NCBI GenBank assembly: GCA_034409055.1
Contig: DAOUMU010000266.1
Location: 1-64,000 of the forward strand
Reading direction: 5' to 3'
Length of the DNA stretch: 64,000 nucleotides
Origin: DAOUMU01 sp034409055
GTDB lineage: Bacteria; Chloroflexota; Anaerolineae; 4572-78; J111
Shown: piece after piece, positions 1-8,546 of the stretch
Layout: each line of letters begins with the position of its first letter
Position numbering within the stretch: the stretch's first letter is position 1
Made by a program: the position numbers and the translations under genes
The notes under the pieces: model-generated
Seen by the model: only the letters and a program-made list of their open reading frames with translations
Database searches by the model: none
Told to the model about the DNA's origin: nothing

Positions 1-1
1 A

Positions 2-433
2 GCCAATCACAGCCAAACCGATCTCTTTTCCAACGTCGGAAAACTGAAACTACCCCTTGATACCGATTGGCTCCCGTCGTATGAAGTCCACTTTTTGATT
101 TCCTCACCCTTGGGCTTGCCCGGCCCCCCCCCCATGTCGGATATTATTGGCGAAACGTATGAGATTGTTGCTTCAAACAACATAATCGAGCTGGAGAAGC
201 CGGCAGTCCTGAGGTTCCGCTACGACTCTGTAATCAACTTGACCACTGAGAGATCCCCGGGTATCTACCACTGGGATTTTGATACATCTACCTGGCAGCA
301 CCTTGGTGGTGAAGTCGATTTGGCGCAGCGGCAAGTGGTCATTACCGTCACCAAGCTGGGTTTATACGCCCTGATGGGGGATCTGGCCACTCCAGAACCG
401 TTCTATTATCTGCCGTTCATAGGCAAGTTATAA
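2..433 (+). CDS. C-terminal end of an exported protein (5' end outside window)
   Basis: The frame is open from base 2 to the stop at 431-433, so only the last 143 residues are visible. They align closely with the C-terminus of the next gene (466-5199): both have a T(D/E)(T/D)LF.N.G.LKL block, then HFLI(S/A)SP, a GE.YEI.ASN segment, a Y.WDF...TWQ..GGE segment and a TKLGLYALMG segment. The protein ends in FYYLPFIGKL, a short tail shared with three other exported proteins here. The two genes are therefore tandem paralogues, 32 bases apart. The part seen contains no catalytic motif; by analogy with its neighbour the missing part may carry repeats or a peptidase domain. A TTG codon at 95 could be mistaken for the start, but the homology continues upstream of it. 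Confidence 0.85.
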   Translation, partial: ANHSQTDLFSNVGKLKLPLDTDWLPSYEVHFLISSPLGLPGPPPMSDIIGETYEIVASNNIIELEKPAVLRFRYDSVINLTTERSPGIYHWDFDTSTWQHLGGEVDLAQRQVVITVTKLGLYALMGDLATPEPFYYLPFIGKL

Positions 434-465
434 TAGACCCGTAAAAGTAACTGTGGAGGTGAAAA

Positions 466-3400
466 ATGCATAAGCAGAACCTCTTATCTTTTACCAGGCG
501 CGCCTTCTGGTCCCTTCTTTATCTGATGCTGCTATTCATCCTGAAACCGAGGGGGCTAACACTGCCTGTTTATGCCGATCTGGGGACTGATTTAAGTTTT
601 GTTGGCACCGACACGAAGCAAACCAGTGACCTGGCTTGGGGGGATTGGGATGGAGATGGTGACCTTGACCTGGCCGTCGGAAATTGGGGACAGGTCAACC
701 AGGTCTATGAGAATGAGGGCGGGACCCTCAACGCAATCCCCGCCTGGGAGTCTGTTGGCAATAAGAAGTTCACCTACAGCGTCGCCTGGGGGGACTGGGA
801 TGGGGATGGTGATATCGACCTGGCTGTCGGGAATTGGAATGAGGTCAACCAGGTCTACGAGAACGAGGGGGGAACCCTCAGCCAAACTCCCGTCTGGGAG
901 TCCAGCGGCGACGCGAAGTCCACCTTTAGCCTGGCCTGGGGGGATTGGGATAGGGATGGGGATCTCGACTTGGCCGTTGGAAATGCGGGGCAAGTCAACC
1001 AGGTTTACGAAAATGATGAAGGAACACTGAAACTTGGTTGGGAGTCTACCGGCGATAAGAAGTTCACCTACAGCGTGGCCTGGGGGGATTGGGATAAGGA
1101 TGGCGACCTCGACTTGGCTGTCGGGAATGATGGTCAAGCCAACCAGGTCTACCAAAACCAAGGGGGAACGCTCAGTGCAACTCCTGTCTGGGAGTCCGGC
1201 GATATGAAGCCCACCTATAGCGTGGCCTGGGGGGACTGGAATGGGGATGGCTACCTCGACCTGGCCGTCGGGAATGCCGGGCAAGTCAACCAGGTTTACG
1301 AAAATGATGAAGGAACACTGAAACTTGATCCCGGTAAAAATTTTGGTTGGGAGTCTAGTGGCGACACAAAGTCTACCTTTAGCGTGGCCTGGGGGGACTG
1401 GGATGGGGATGGCGACCTCGACCTGGCCGCCGGGAATTATTTGCAGGTTAACCAGGTTTACGAAAATGATGAAGGAACCCTGAAACTTGATCCCAGTAAT
1501 GATTTTGGTTGGGAGTCCAGTGGCGACACAAAGCCCACCTATAGCGTGGCCTGGGGGGACTGGGATGGGGATGGCGACCTCGACCTGGCCGCCGGGAATT
1601 GGAATGAGGCCAACCAGGTCTACCAGAACAAGGCGGGAACCCTCAACGCAACCCCTGCTTGGGAGTCCTCCAGCGGCACCACTCGTAGCGTGGCCTGGGG
1701 GGACTGGGATGGGGACGGTGACCTCGATCTGGCTGTCGGAAATGCCGGACAGGCCAACCAGGTCTACGAGAACGAGGGAGGAACCCTCAGCCCAATCCCT
1801 GCCTGGGAGTCTACCAACGACACAAAGCCTACCTTTAGCGTGGCCTGGGGGGACTGGGATGGGGATGGGGATCTCGATCTCGCTGTTGGGAATCCGGGTC
1901 AGGTTAACCAAGTTTATGAGAACGAGAGGGGCATTCTCAGTGCAACCCCTGCTTGGGAGTCTACCGGCGATATGAAGTCCACCCTTAGCCTGGCCTGGGG
2001 GGACTGGGATGGGGATGGCGACCTCGACTTGGCCGTCGGAAACTGGGAGGAGGCCAACCAGGTCTACGAGAACCAGGGGGGAACGCTGAAATTGGACCCC
2101 GGGAATGGTTTTGGTTGGGAGGAACCTCCCAACGACACGAAGCCCACCTATAGCGTGGCTTGGGGCGATTGGGATGGGGATGGCGATCTTGATCTGGCCG
2201 TCGGAAATTGGGATCAGCCCAACCAGGTCTACGAGAACGAGGGAGGAACCCTCAGCCCAACCCCTGCCTGGAAGTCCGGCGACGACGCGAAGTCCACTCG
2301 TAGCATCGCCTGGGGGGACTGGGATGGGGATGGTGACCTCGATCTGGCTGTCGGAAATGCCGGACAGGCCAACCAGGTCTACGAGAATGATAAAGGAGCG
2401 CTAAAACTGGATTGGGGGAATGGTTTTGGTTGGGAGTCTACCAACGACACGAAGCCCACCTATAGCGTGGCTTGGGGCGATTGGGATGGGGATGGCGACC
2501 TTGATCTGGCCGCCGGGAATGATGGTCAGGTCAACCAGATCTACGAGAACCAGGGGGGAACGCTCAGCGCAACTCCTGTCTGGGAGTCTACCGGCGATAT
2601 GAAGTCCACTAGCGTGGCCTGGGGGGACTGGGATGGGGATGGCGATCTTGATCTGGCCGTCGGGAATGACGGGCCGGTCAACCAGGTCTATGAAAACACC
2701 CGGCAGGGTAGTACCCGTCTGGCTAATAATCCTCCCTCGATAAGCATCGCCCGACCCGGTGTCACCGATGATGCTGAGTTCTTCTCCACACCGCACATTA
2801 TTACCCAGACAAACATTCCCCTCACCTACACTTTATTTGATCCCGAGGGGGATCTTGCCACCCTCATTCTTCCCGAATTTTCGCCAAATGGCGGCGGACA
2901 GTGGCTCCCGGCCACAGTTAGCAGCGGTACCACCACGACCGATCTAAGCAACGGGCCCCACGTCTTCAACTGGAATGCTGGAGCAGATATCGTCAAGAGC
3001 GATAACGTCGTATTCCGCCTCAGGGTACAACCCAGTGACAACCACAGCCCTATTCTCTGGCCTGCTTTCGATGCTAAGAGCCCGCCTTTCCGGGTCGAAG
3101 CGCCCTGGTTCATCCGGGTGGTTCGTCAAAACAACCAGCCCATCAGCGGTGCAACTGTTTACAGCAATGGTCGATTGCTGGGTGTCACTGGTCAGGGCGG
3201 GCTGCTCGGATCCCCCCCCCTTGAGACCGGCACCAAACTGCTTGCCTTGGTCAAGCAAGCCGAGCAACCTACCAACCGTCTTGCTCATAGCGGTTGGGCG
3301 TATCAGACGTACATCACCAACGTCGTGGTGGATGCTGAGGGCGATACCCACTTCTTCATCGTCGACAAACCGGGTGAGCAAAGTCTGACCATCAGTCATA

Positions 3401-5199
3401 CAAACACTCTGGTCCTCTTCAACCTGGTCGTCTCCGTCGAGTGGGATGCCACCGAGGCTTATCTACAAGACGTGCAAAAGGCCATAGACAAGGCCGCCGA
3501 TTTTCTCTACGACGTCACCGATGGCCAGATGACCTTCGGCCAGGTGGCCATCTACGACAACGCCGAGCATTGGACCGAAACCGACATCCAGATCTCGACC
3601 AAGAACGTGGTCCGTCCCCACGCCTACATCGGCGGCATCTTTGATCAGGACACCGCCCACCTCATCCGTGTCGGCCGCTTCTGGGACGGCTACACTGCTA
3701 ACAAGGGAGCTTGGAGTAAGGAGGAAGGGTTTAAGACCCTCGTCCACGAATTCGGTCACTATGGCCTGGGTCTCTACGACGAGTACTTCGGCTACGACGT
3801 GGTGGACGACGACCTGGCCGGCCATCACGACGCCTTCTGCACCGGGCCGGAGAACCGCAACCCGGACACCGAAGCAACCAATGCCAGCATCATGGACCAC
3901 CAGTACACCAGCAGCGAATTGGCCGACGTGAGCCGCTGGACAGACTGGTGTCAGAGAACGGCCCAGCACCAGCTCAACAAAAACGAGGCCGATTGGGAGA
4001 CGCTGGTGCAACTCTACAAGGACTCCCCTGATCAAAATCGCTGGCAACTGGTCACCCCCGACCAGCGGGCCGGGGCTGGTCAGGCTGTGCGTGGTCCCAG
4101 CCAAGTCCCGACGGCCTTACCCTTCCCGACAGTTAGTGTTCACAATTCTGGCGAGAACCCGGAGCCCTTCTCCCTGCAGGTGTGCTACAACGGCGCCCTC
4201 TACCGTGAAGGGGCCTGGGTCACCCTGGTCCGAGCCAGTGGTAAGGCCATAGATCAGGGCTTGACGGACAGGGACAAGGGCGAGCTGACCATCCTGGGGG
4301 CCCGGCCGGTTGATTCCCTGCAGATCGTCTCTATGGACAGAGCCCTGTCGACCTCGGCGCAGGTAGCGCAGGTGCTGGCGGACGGTTACCTTAATTTGAC
4401 CCCGCCGGCACTCACTATCCTGAGCGGCAAAGCCGGACCACCATACCTGAGGTTGTGGCCAACTACCAGCAACGGTGACCTGGATGGATTGCAATTGGTG
4501 GTAACTCGCACTCGGCCCAGCGACAACTTACGCTATGTCTTGACCGGATCGGATGACCTTGGCCCTTCCGCGACCATTCCCTACGACCCGATCGCGGGCG
4601 ATCACCGGGTGCAGGTGGGATACATCCCGGCGGCCTTGGCGGGGTACGCCCGGGTGATGGGCAATCATGCCGGGCAATACATCGAACTCAACGTTGACTA
4701 CCGGCTGCAACGAGCGGCCAACACCACCGAAACCAACCTCTTCGCCAACGACGGGAACCTGAAATTACATCTGGACGATGGGGCGTTGCCACTGGATGAG
4801 ATGCATTTCTTGATTGCCTCGCCTGGGAGTCTACCTGGCCCACTGCCGCCTGGACTGAACATCGTCGGCGAGGCGTATGAAATCACCGCCTCGAACGATG
4901 TGACCGGCCTGGTCAAGCCAGCGGTACTGCGGCTGCACTACGACGTGGTAGCCGGTGCAGAGTTTGAGAACCTAGCTATCTACCGGTGGGATTTTGGGGC
5001 GGCCACCTGGCAATCGATGGGAGGTGAGATTAATTCGGAGCATCAGGAGGTGGTGACCACGACCACCAAGCTGGGCCTGTACGCCTTGATGGGCATTCCA
5101 GCCAGTACCACTTCTTCGTCCTCCGACCAGTCAGATCCTGATGATATCTGCACCCCAGGGAACAATCAAAAATTCTACTTGCCGATCATTCTAAAATAG
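466..5199 (+). CDS. Exported FG-GAP/VCBS repeat protein with HExxH metallopeptidase motif
   Basis: 1577 residues starting at ATG 466 behind GGAGGTGA. A hydrophobic N-terminal segment (about residues 11-38) acts as signal peptide or anchor. Residues 55-745 hold 14 FG-GAP/VCBS-type repeats of 46-55 residues, each with an AWGDWDGDGDLDLAVGN-like core that resembles a calcium-binding DxDxDG loop. A middle region of beta-domain character follows. Around residues 1090-1110 is HEFGHYGLGLYDEY, an HExxHxxG..D pattern like that of metzincin metallopeptidases. The C-terminal region matches the preceding gene and ends KFYLPIILK. I infer a secreted or surface-attached protein with two seven-bladed propellers and a protease or protease-like domain. 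Substrate unknown. The peptidase assignment rests on the motif alone. Confidence 0.85.
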   Translation: MHKQNLLSFTRRAFWSLLYLMLLFILKPRGLTLPVYADLGTDLSFVGTDTKQTSDLAWGDWDGDGDLDLAVGNWGQVNQVYENEGGTLNAIPAWESVGNKKFTYSVAWGDWDGDGDIDLAVGNWNEVNQVYENEGGTLSQTPVWESSGDAKSTFSLAWGDWDRDGDLDLAVGNAGQVNQVYENDEGTLKLGWESTGDKKFTYSVAWGDWDKDGDLDLAVGNDGQANQVYQNQGGTLSATPVWESGDMKPTYSVAWGDWNGDGYLDLAVGNAGQVNQVYENDEGTLKLDPGKNFGWESSGDTKSTFSVAWGDWDGDGDLDLAAGNYLQVNQVYENDEGTLKLDPSNDFGWESSGDTKPTYSVAWGDWDGDGDLDLAAGNWNEANQVYQNKAGTLNATPAWESSSGTTRSVAWGDWDGDGDLDLAVGNAGQANQVYENEGGTLSPIPAWESTNDTKPTFSVAWGDWDGDGDLDLAVGNPGQVNQVYENERGILSATPAWESTGDMKSTLSLAWGDWDGDGDLDLAVGNWEEANQVYENQGGTLKLDPGNGFGWEEPPNDTKPTYSVAWGDWDGDGDLDLAVGNWDQPNQVYENEGGTLSPTPAWKSGDDAKSTRSIAWGDWDGDGDLDLAVGNAGQANQVYENDKGALKLDWGNGFGWESTNDTKPTYSVAWGDWDGDGDLDLAAGNDGQVNQIYENQGGTLSATPVWESTGDMKSTSVAWGDWDGDGDLDLAVGNDGPVNQVYENTRQGSTRLANNPPSISIARPGVTDDAEFFSTPHIITQTNIPLTYTLFDPEGDLATLILPEFSPNGGGQWLPATVSSGTTTTDLSNGPHVFNWNAGADIVKSDNVVFRLRVQPSDNHSPILWPAFDAKSPPFRVEAPWFIRVVRQNNQPISGATVYSNGRLLGVTGQGGLLGSPPLETGTKLLALVKQAEQPTNRLAHSGWAYQTYITNVVVDAEGDTHFFIVDKPGEQSLTISHTNTLVLFNLVVSVEWDATEAYLQDVQKAIDKAADFLYDVTDGQMTFGQVAIYDNAEHWTETDIQISTKNVVRPHAYIGGIFDQDTAHLIRVGRFWDGYTANKGAWSKEEGFKTLVHEFGHYGLGLYDEYFGYDVVDDDLAGHHDAFCTGPENRNPDTEATNASIMDHQYTSSELADVSRWTDWCQRTAQHQLNKNEADWETLVQLYKDSPDQNRWQLVTPDQRAGAGQAVRGPSQVPTALPFPTVSVHNSGENPEPFSLQVCYNGALYREGAWVTLVRASGKAIDQGLTDRDKGELTILGARPVDSLQIVSMDRALSTSAQVAQVLADGYLNLTPPALTILSGKAGPPYLRLWPTTSNGDLDGLQLVVTRTRPSDNLRYVLTGSDDLGPSATIPYDPIAGDHRVQVGYIPAALAGYARVMGNHAGQYIELNVDYRLQRAANTTETNLFANDGNLKLHLDDGALPLDEMHFLIASPGSLPGPLPPGLNIVGEAYEITASNDVTGLVKPAVLRLHYDVVAGAEFENLAIYRWDFGAATWQSMGGEINSEHQEVVTTTTKLGLYALMGIPASTTSSSSDQSDPDDICTPGNNQKFYLPIILK
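628..2697 (+). repeat. 14 in-frame FG-GAP/VCBS coding repeats
   Basis: Tandem coding repeats of about 140-165 bp. Two linker types alternate: a short one (GGTLSATP...WES) and a longer one (EGTLKLDPGNGFGWES). The low divergence between units suggests recent expansion or gene conversion. Conservation on the other strand produces long spurious antisense frames. Confidence 0.9.
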
Positions 5200-5224
5200 G
5201 TATCATTTCAATAATTCGGGGTGG

Positions 5225-5295
5225 GTAGGGACGAGGTAACTCGGATTGAGGGTCTCGGAGCAAACAACCTGCTCTCCAAGTTGCCTCGCCCCTAC
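5225..5295. repeat. 71-bp palindromic element, copy 1
   Basis: An imperfect palindrome with arms of about 22 bp (GTAGGGACGAGGTAAC at the left and its near complement at the right). The same 71-bp sequence recurs at 8328-8398. It lies just after the stop codon of the FG-GAP gene and is followed by TTTTT, so its transcript could also serve as an intrinsic terminator. Outside it, GTATCATTTC and GAGAAGATAC form a weaker outer inverted repeat, with TAAAATAG/TAAAATGA beyond. Confidence 0.75.
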
Positions 5296-5433
5296 TTTTT
5301 GAGAAGATACTAAAATGACAACGGAGGCATTCCAAAGACTTCCGTAGTCAGGAAGACACGGATTTTTTCTCTTTATCCGCGTCTTCCTGTTAATCCGCGG
5401 TTCTGGTGATAGTTGATGCCAGCCTCGCCTGTC

Positions 5434-5480
5434 GGACGAACTTTAGTTTGTCCAGCGGTGGGACAAGCTTTAGCTTGTCC
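5434..5480. repeat. Two adjacent 20-bp palindromes
   Basis: Two related hairpins at 5434-5453 and 5461-5480, each of the form GGACnAnCTTTAGnTTGTCC. They lie just beyond the 3' end of the oligoendopeptidase gene and could cap its transcript. The rest of 5296-5493 shows nothing coding. Confidence 0.6.
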
Positions 5481-5493
5481 TACAAAACCGTCG

Positions 5494-7275
5494 TCACCCC
5501 TCCAACGCCTCAATCATCCCCTCAATAATCCTAAAACCCCCGCGCCAGAAATCGGGGTCGGTCATGTTGATGCCCGTCTCGCTTAAAATGTGCTGGGGGC
5601 TGGCCGAGCCGCCGTAGGCCAGAATCTTCAGCAGTTTGGGGCTAAAGCTTGACCCTTCTTCCTTGTACTGCTGATAGAGCGACAATGATAGTAGTTGGCC
5701 AAAGCTGTAGGCGTAACAGTAGAAGGGAGTGTGGTAAATGTGCGGGATACAGAGCCACTCGTACTGAAAATCGTCGCTGACCTCGATGGAATCGCCAAAC
5801 TGCCGGGCTAAGTTGGCCAGGTACTGCCGGTTCAATTCGGTCATGGTCTGGCCGTCGGCAATCATCTGGTGGGCCTCACGCTCAAAGAGAACAAAAAATG
5901 CCTGGCGCAGGACGGTGGCATAAGCGTCGTCAACGGCCTCGGCCAGCAGGTTCCGGCGCAGGTCAGGCTCACTTTCCTCGGCCAGCAGGCGGTCCAGCAG
6001 CAGCATCTCCGAGAAGACCGAGGCCGTTTCGGCCATAGGCAAAGCCGAGTGAAAGGTCAGCACCGAATGATCGGCCGCCAGCAAGGCGTGGATGGCGTGG
6101 CCCAGTTCGTGGGCCAGGGTGGCCACGTCACGCGGCTCGCCCGTGTAGTTGGCCAGTACCCAGGGCGTCAGCCCCGGCAGGATACCAGCGCAAAAAGCGC
6201 CGCCCCGCTTACCGGGCCGAATTTCGGCGTCGATGTGCCGCTCCTCAAAAATACGCCGGGCATACCCGGCCACCACCGGCGAGAACTGGTCGAAACTGTC
6301 CAGGACCATGTCCACCGCCTCGCCGTAGGCGATTTTTTTGTCCGATTTTTTGCTGAGAGGCGCATACAAATCATACCGGCGCAATTTACCGTCGGGCAGG
6401 TTCAACCACCCGGCCTTCAGCTTGAAATAACGCTGAAAGACAGGGGACTGCTCGGCGCAAATGTCCAGCAGGGTATCCACCACCTCGTCAGAAATATCGT
6501 TGCGCAGGTTCCGCACGGCAATGGGCGCGGTAAAACGGCGCAAATTGATATGCTCGCTGGTCCAATCTCGAGCGCGGTGAATGTAAATCTGGGCCAACAC
6601 GGTCGCTTCCTGTTGGTAAACCCGAAACTGCTCCTGGTAAGCGGCGGCGCGCATCTCCGGGGAGGGATCACGCACGTATGTCATAAGTTCGGCCCGGGTC
6701 AACTGTTTTTTCTCCCCCTCCACCTCCAGCTCAAAGACAAACTTGTTGGTGATCATATCGTACAGGGTCACCATCGCATCGACGCCGTTAACATCCTTGA
6801 TATTAATCAGCTTCTCTTCAGGCTCGGTCAGCATGTGATCCTTGAACAGACGCTTTTGTTCCAGATAGTAACGCAGGTCACCGGCCTCAGCCATCAGGCG
6901 CTCGGCCGCTTCGTCGGCCAGGCCCTTCCACCACAGGTCAAAGAAGAGAACGCGGTTGTAGGCTTCGGTCAGCAATTGCTCCATCCGGCCCATAAAGGCC
7001 AGCGCGGGCTGATGTTGGGTATCTTCCGCAAACCATAACGGGCCATAGCTACCCGGTCGCGCGGCGATGTGGACAAAATTTTCGATAGCCTTAAGAGCCT
7101 TGACAAAATCTTCGCTGGCCATGTCCGGCGAGAGGGTGGGCCGCAAGGCTTCGATAGCAGTCGTGGCCGCCTCCAGGTCGGCTATGGCCTGGTCAACCAC
7201 CGCTCCGTCCGGAGCCGGTAAGAGAGCTTCTAAGGTCCAACGGGTTTGTTGATGTCGTCCATTTGTATCAGTCAC
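5494..7275 (-). CDS. pepF: Oligoendopeptidase F family (M3B) zinc peptidase
   Basis: 593 residues, close to the usual length for PepF. The zinc motif HELGH is at residues 389-393 and the third ligand Glu is probably E416 in MAETASVFSE. Family landmarks GGAFCAG and YAYSFGQLL are present. It is an intracellular enzyme that hydrolyses short peptides left by protein turnover or peptide uptake. The start is GTG 7275 behind AGGAG with 7-nt spacing. It stands alone, convergent with the FG-GAP gene. The antisense frame at 5869-7038 is a shadow. Confidence 0.93.
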   Translation of the reverse strand: MTDTNGRHQQTRWTLEALLPAPDGAVVDQAIADLEAATTAIEALRPTLSPDMASEDFVKALKAIENFVHIAARPGSYGPLWFAEDTQHQPALAFMGRMEQLLTEAYNRVLFFDLWWKGLADEAAERLMAEAGDLRYYLEQKRLFKDHMLTEPEEKLINIKDVNGVDAMVTLYDMITNKFVFELEVEGEKKQLTRAELMTYVRDPSPEMRAAAYQEQFRVYQQEATVLAQIYIHRARDWTSEHINLRRFTAPIAVRNLRNDISDEVVDTLLDICAEQSPVFQRYFKLKAGWLNLPDGKLRRYDLYAPLSKKSDKKIAYGEAVDMVLDSFDQFSPVVAGYARRIFEERHIDAEIRPGKRGGAFCAGILPGLTPWVLANYTGEPRDVATLAHELGHAIHALLAADHSVLTFHSALPMAETASVFSEMLLLDRLLAEESEPDLRRNLLAEAVDDAYATVLRQAFFVLFEREAHQMIADGQTMTELNRQYLANLARQFGDSIEVSDDFQYEWLCIPHIYHTPFYCYAYSFGQLLSLSLYQQYKEEGSSFSPKLLKILAYGGSASPQHILSETGINMTDPDFWRGGFRIIEGMIEALEG

Positions 7276-7335
7276 TTTGGTCTCCTAATAAATTATGTGG
7301 GGCAAGTTGCTAACTTGCCCGTAAGGCTGTTGACT

Positions 7336-7453
7336 CTCCCGTAGAAAGGGCATCCCTATGCCCAGCCTTGTCTACAAAATAAACTTCTCGATCACTCCCG
7401 TAGAGAGGGCATCCCTATGCCCGGCCTTGTCTACAAAACAAACTTCTCGATCA
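7336..7453. repeat. 59-bp tandem duplication at the 3' end of the HAD gene
   Basis: Two 59-bp copies (7336-7394 and 7395-7453) differing at a few positions. Each contains a small palindrome around GGGCATCCCTATGCCC. Copy 2 carries the last codons and stop of the HAD phosphatase gene. Copy 1 therefore repeats the coding tail (VIEKFIL and stop) just downstream of the real stop. Confidence 0.85.
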
Positions 7454-8243
7454 CAGCCGCCACCCCATCTTCCTCAACCGAAGGGGCCACCCAATCTGCT
7501 AACTGTTTTAAACTGTCCGGGGCATCGCCCATAGCCACACTGGTCCCGACGATTTCAAAGGTGGAGCGATCGTTAAAAGAATCACCGATAGCCAGGATCT
7601 GCTCAAGCTCAAGGCCCAGATAATCGGCGATATCTCGCAAGGCGTTGGCTTTAGACACGTAACGAGACACGGCATTGCCAAAGTAGATGCCATTACTGGG
7701 GTCGAGACTCCAGGACATCTTACAAAAATCTTCCATTTCTTGCGTAATCAGGTCGGCTCGCTGCTTTTCCTCTGGATTAGAGGCCAACAACTGGCCTTTG
7801 ACCATTTTGATACGATTGACCAGTCTCATCAGATCGGTCACCAACGGCTCAATCTGGAGCTTCTGCCGCTGGTGCTCGGCTAAATAGCCGTTCTTTTCGA
7901 TAAAATAAAAGTCGTGCGCGTATATCTCTAAAAACAGGTTATGGTCGCGAGCCAGCTCGATCAGCCGCTTGGCCGCCCGGGGGGGCAGCGCCTGCAAGAA
8001 AATAATATCATTCGTGGGCCAATCCACGACGGCCGCCCCATCAAAAAAGACGTGCAGTCCATCCAATTCTAGGTGCTTTAAAAGGTGGTAACAGGCCTCC
8101 GTGGCCCGGCCTGTACTCAGCGACACTGCGATTCCTTGCTCTTTCGCCGCCCCGATCGCTTCCGTCACCCGCCGGCTGGGGTAAGCCCCCTTACCGATCA
8201 AGGTACCATCTACATCAATAATAAGCAGTTTATAATCCATCAT
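7431..8243 (-). CDS. HAD-superfamily phosphatase, Cof type
   Basis: 270 residues. Motif I DVDGTL lies near residue 10, motif II STGR near residue 60, a Lys in the middle part, and motif IV GDSFNDRSTF near residue 220, all in the usual order for type IIB Cof/YidA-like hydrolases. These cytoplasmic Mg-dependent enzymes dephosphorylate sugar phosphates and nucleotide-like metabolites; the substrate cannot be read from sequence. Start ATG 8243 (a second ATG follows at once). The 3' end is duplicated downstream (see 7336-7453). Confidence 0.9.
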   Translation of the reverse strand: MMDYKLLIIDVDGTLIGKGAYPSRRVTEAIGAAKEQGIAVSLSTGRATEACYHLLKHLELDGLHVFFDGAAVVDWPTNDIIFLQALPPRAAKRLIELARDHNLFLEIYAHDFYFIEKNGYLAEHQRQKLQIEPLVTDLMRLVNRIKMVKGQLLASNPEEKQRADLITQEMEDFCKMSWSLDPSNGIYFGNAVSRYVSKANALRDIADYLGLELEQILAIGDSFNDRSTFEIVGTSVAMGDAPDSLKQLADWVAPSVEEDGVAAVIEKFVL

Positions 8244-8310
8244 TATTTTTCTATCAACGTTTCATGAGCTATCTTAAGTTGCATTAATAAGCATAAATTA
8301 TAACTAAAAA

Positions 8311-8424
8311 CTGTATCCTCTCCAAAAGTAGGGGCGAGACAACTCGGATTGAGGGTCTCGGAGCAAACAACCTGCTCTCCGGGTTGCCTCGCCCCTACGT
8401 CACCAAATTTAAAGAGGATACACC
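8311..8424. mobile_element. MITE-like element containing 71-bp palindrome, copy 2
   Basis: The 71-bp palindromic core (8328-8398) also occurs at 5225-5295. Here it sits inside an outer inverted repeat, TGTATCCTCT at the left and AGAGGATACA at the right. No transposase and no clear target duplication are seen. Together with the next element it fills the 303-bp gap before the gene at 8547. Confidence 0.6.
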
Positions 8425-8481
8425 CGGTTTTTCATCTTGCCTTAATCCAAGGCGCAGACAATGTTAAAGGTCAGATCAATC

Positions 8482-8528
8482 GTAGGGCAAGTTGCTAACT
8501 TGCCTACTAATTATTTGAAACACACCCA
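8482..8528. repeat. GTAGGGCAAGTT palindrome with TGAAACACACCC end
   Basis: A 26-bp palindrome (GTAGGGCAAGTTG and its complement) is followed at 8516-8528 by TGAAACACACCCA. The same pair, in variant form, makes up the element at 43561-43613, and the end sequence recurs at 9871-10024. It looks like one end of a small mobile repeat. Confidence 0.6.
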
Positions 8529-8546
8529 TTTTTAGAAGTCGTTCTG

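Noticed and set aside
592..1911. 439-codon minus-strand open frame inside the FG-GAP gene
   Set aside because: It arises from the repeated codons of the 14-repeat region; the plus strand has signal peptide, ribosome site and domains.
5869..7038. 389-codon plus-strand frame over pepF
   Set aside because: Shadow of the conserved oligoendopeptidase; no recognisable protein features.
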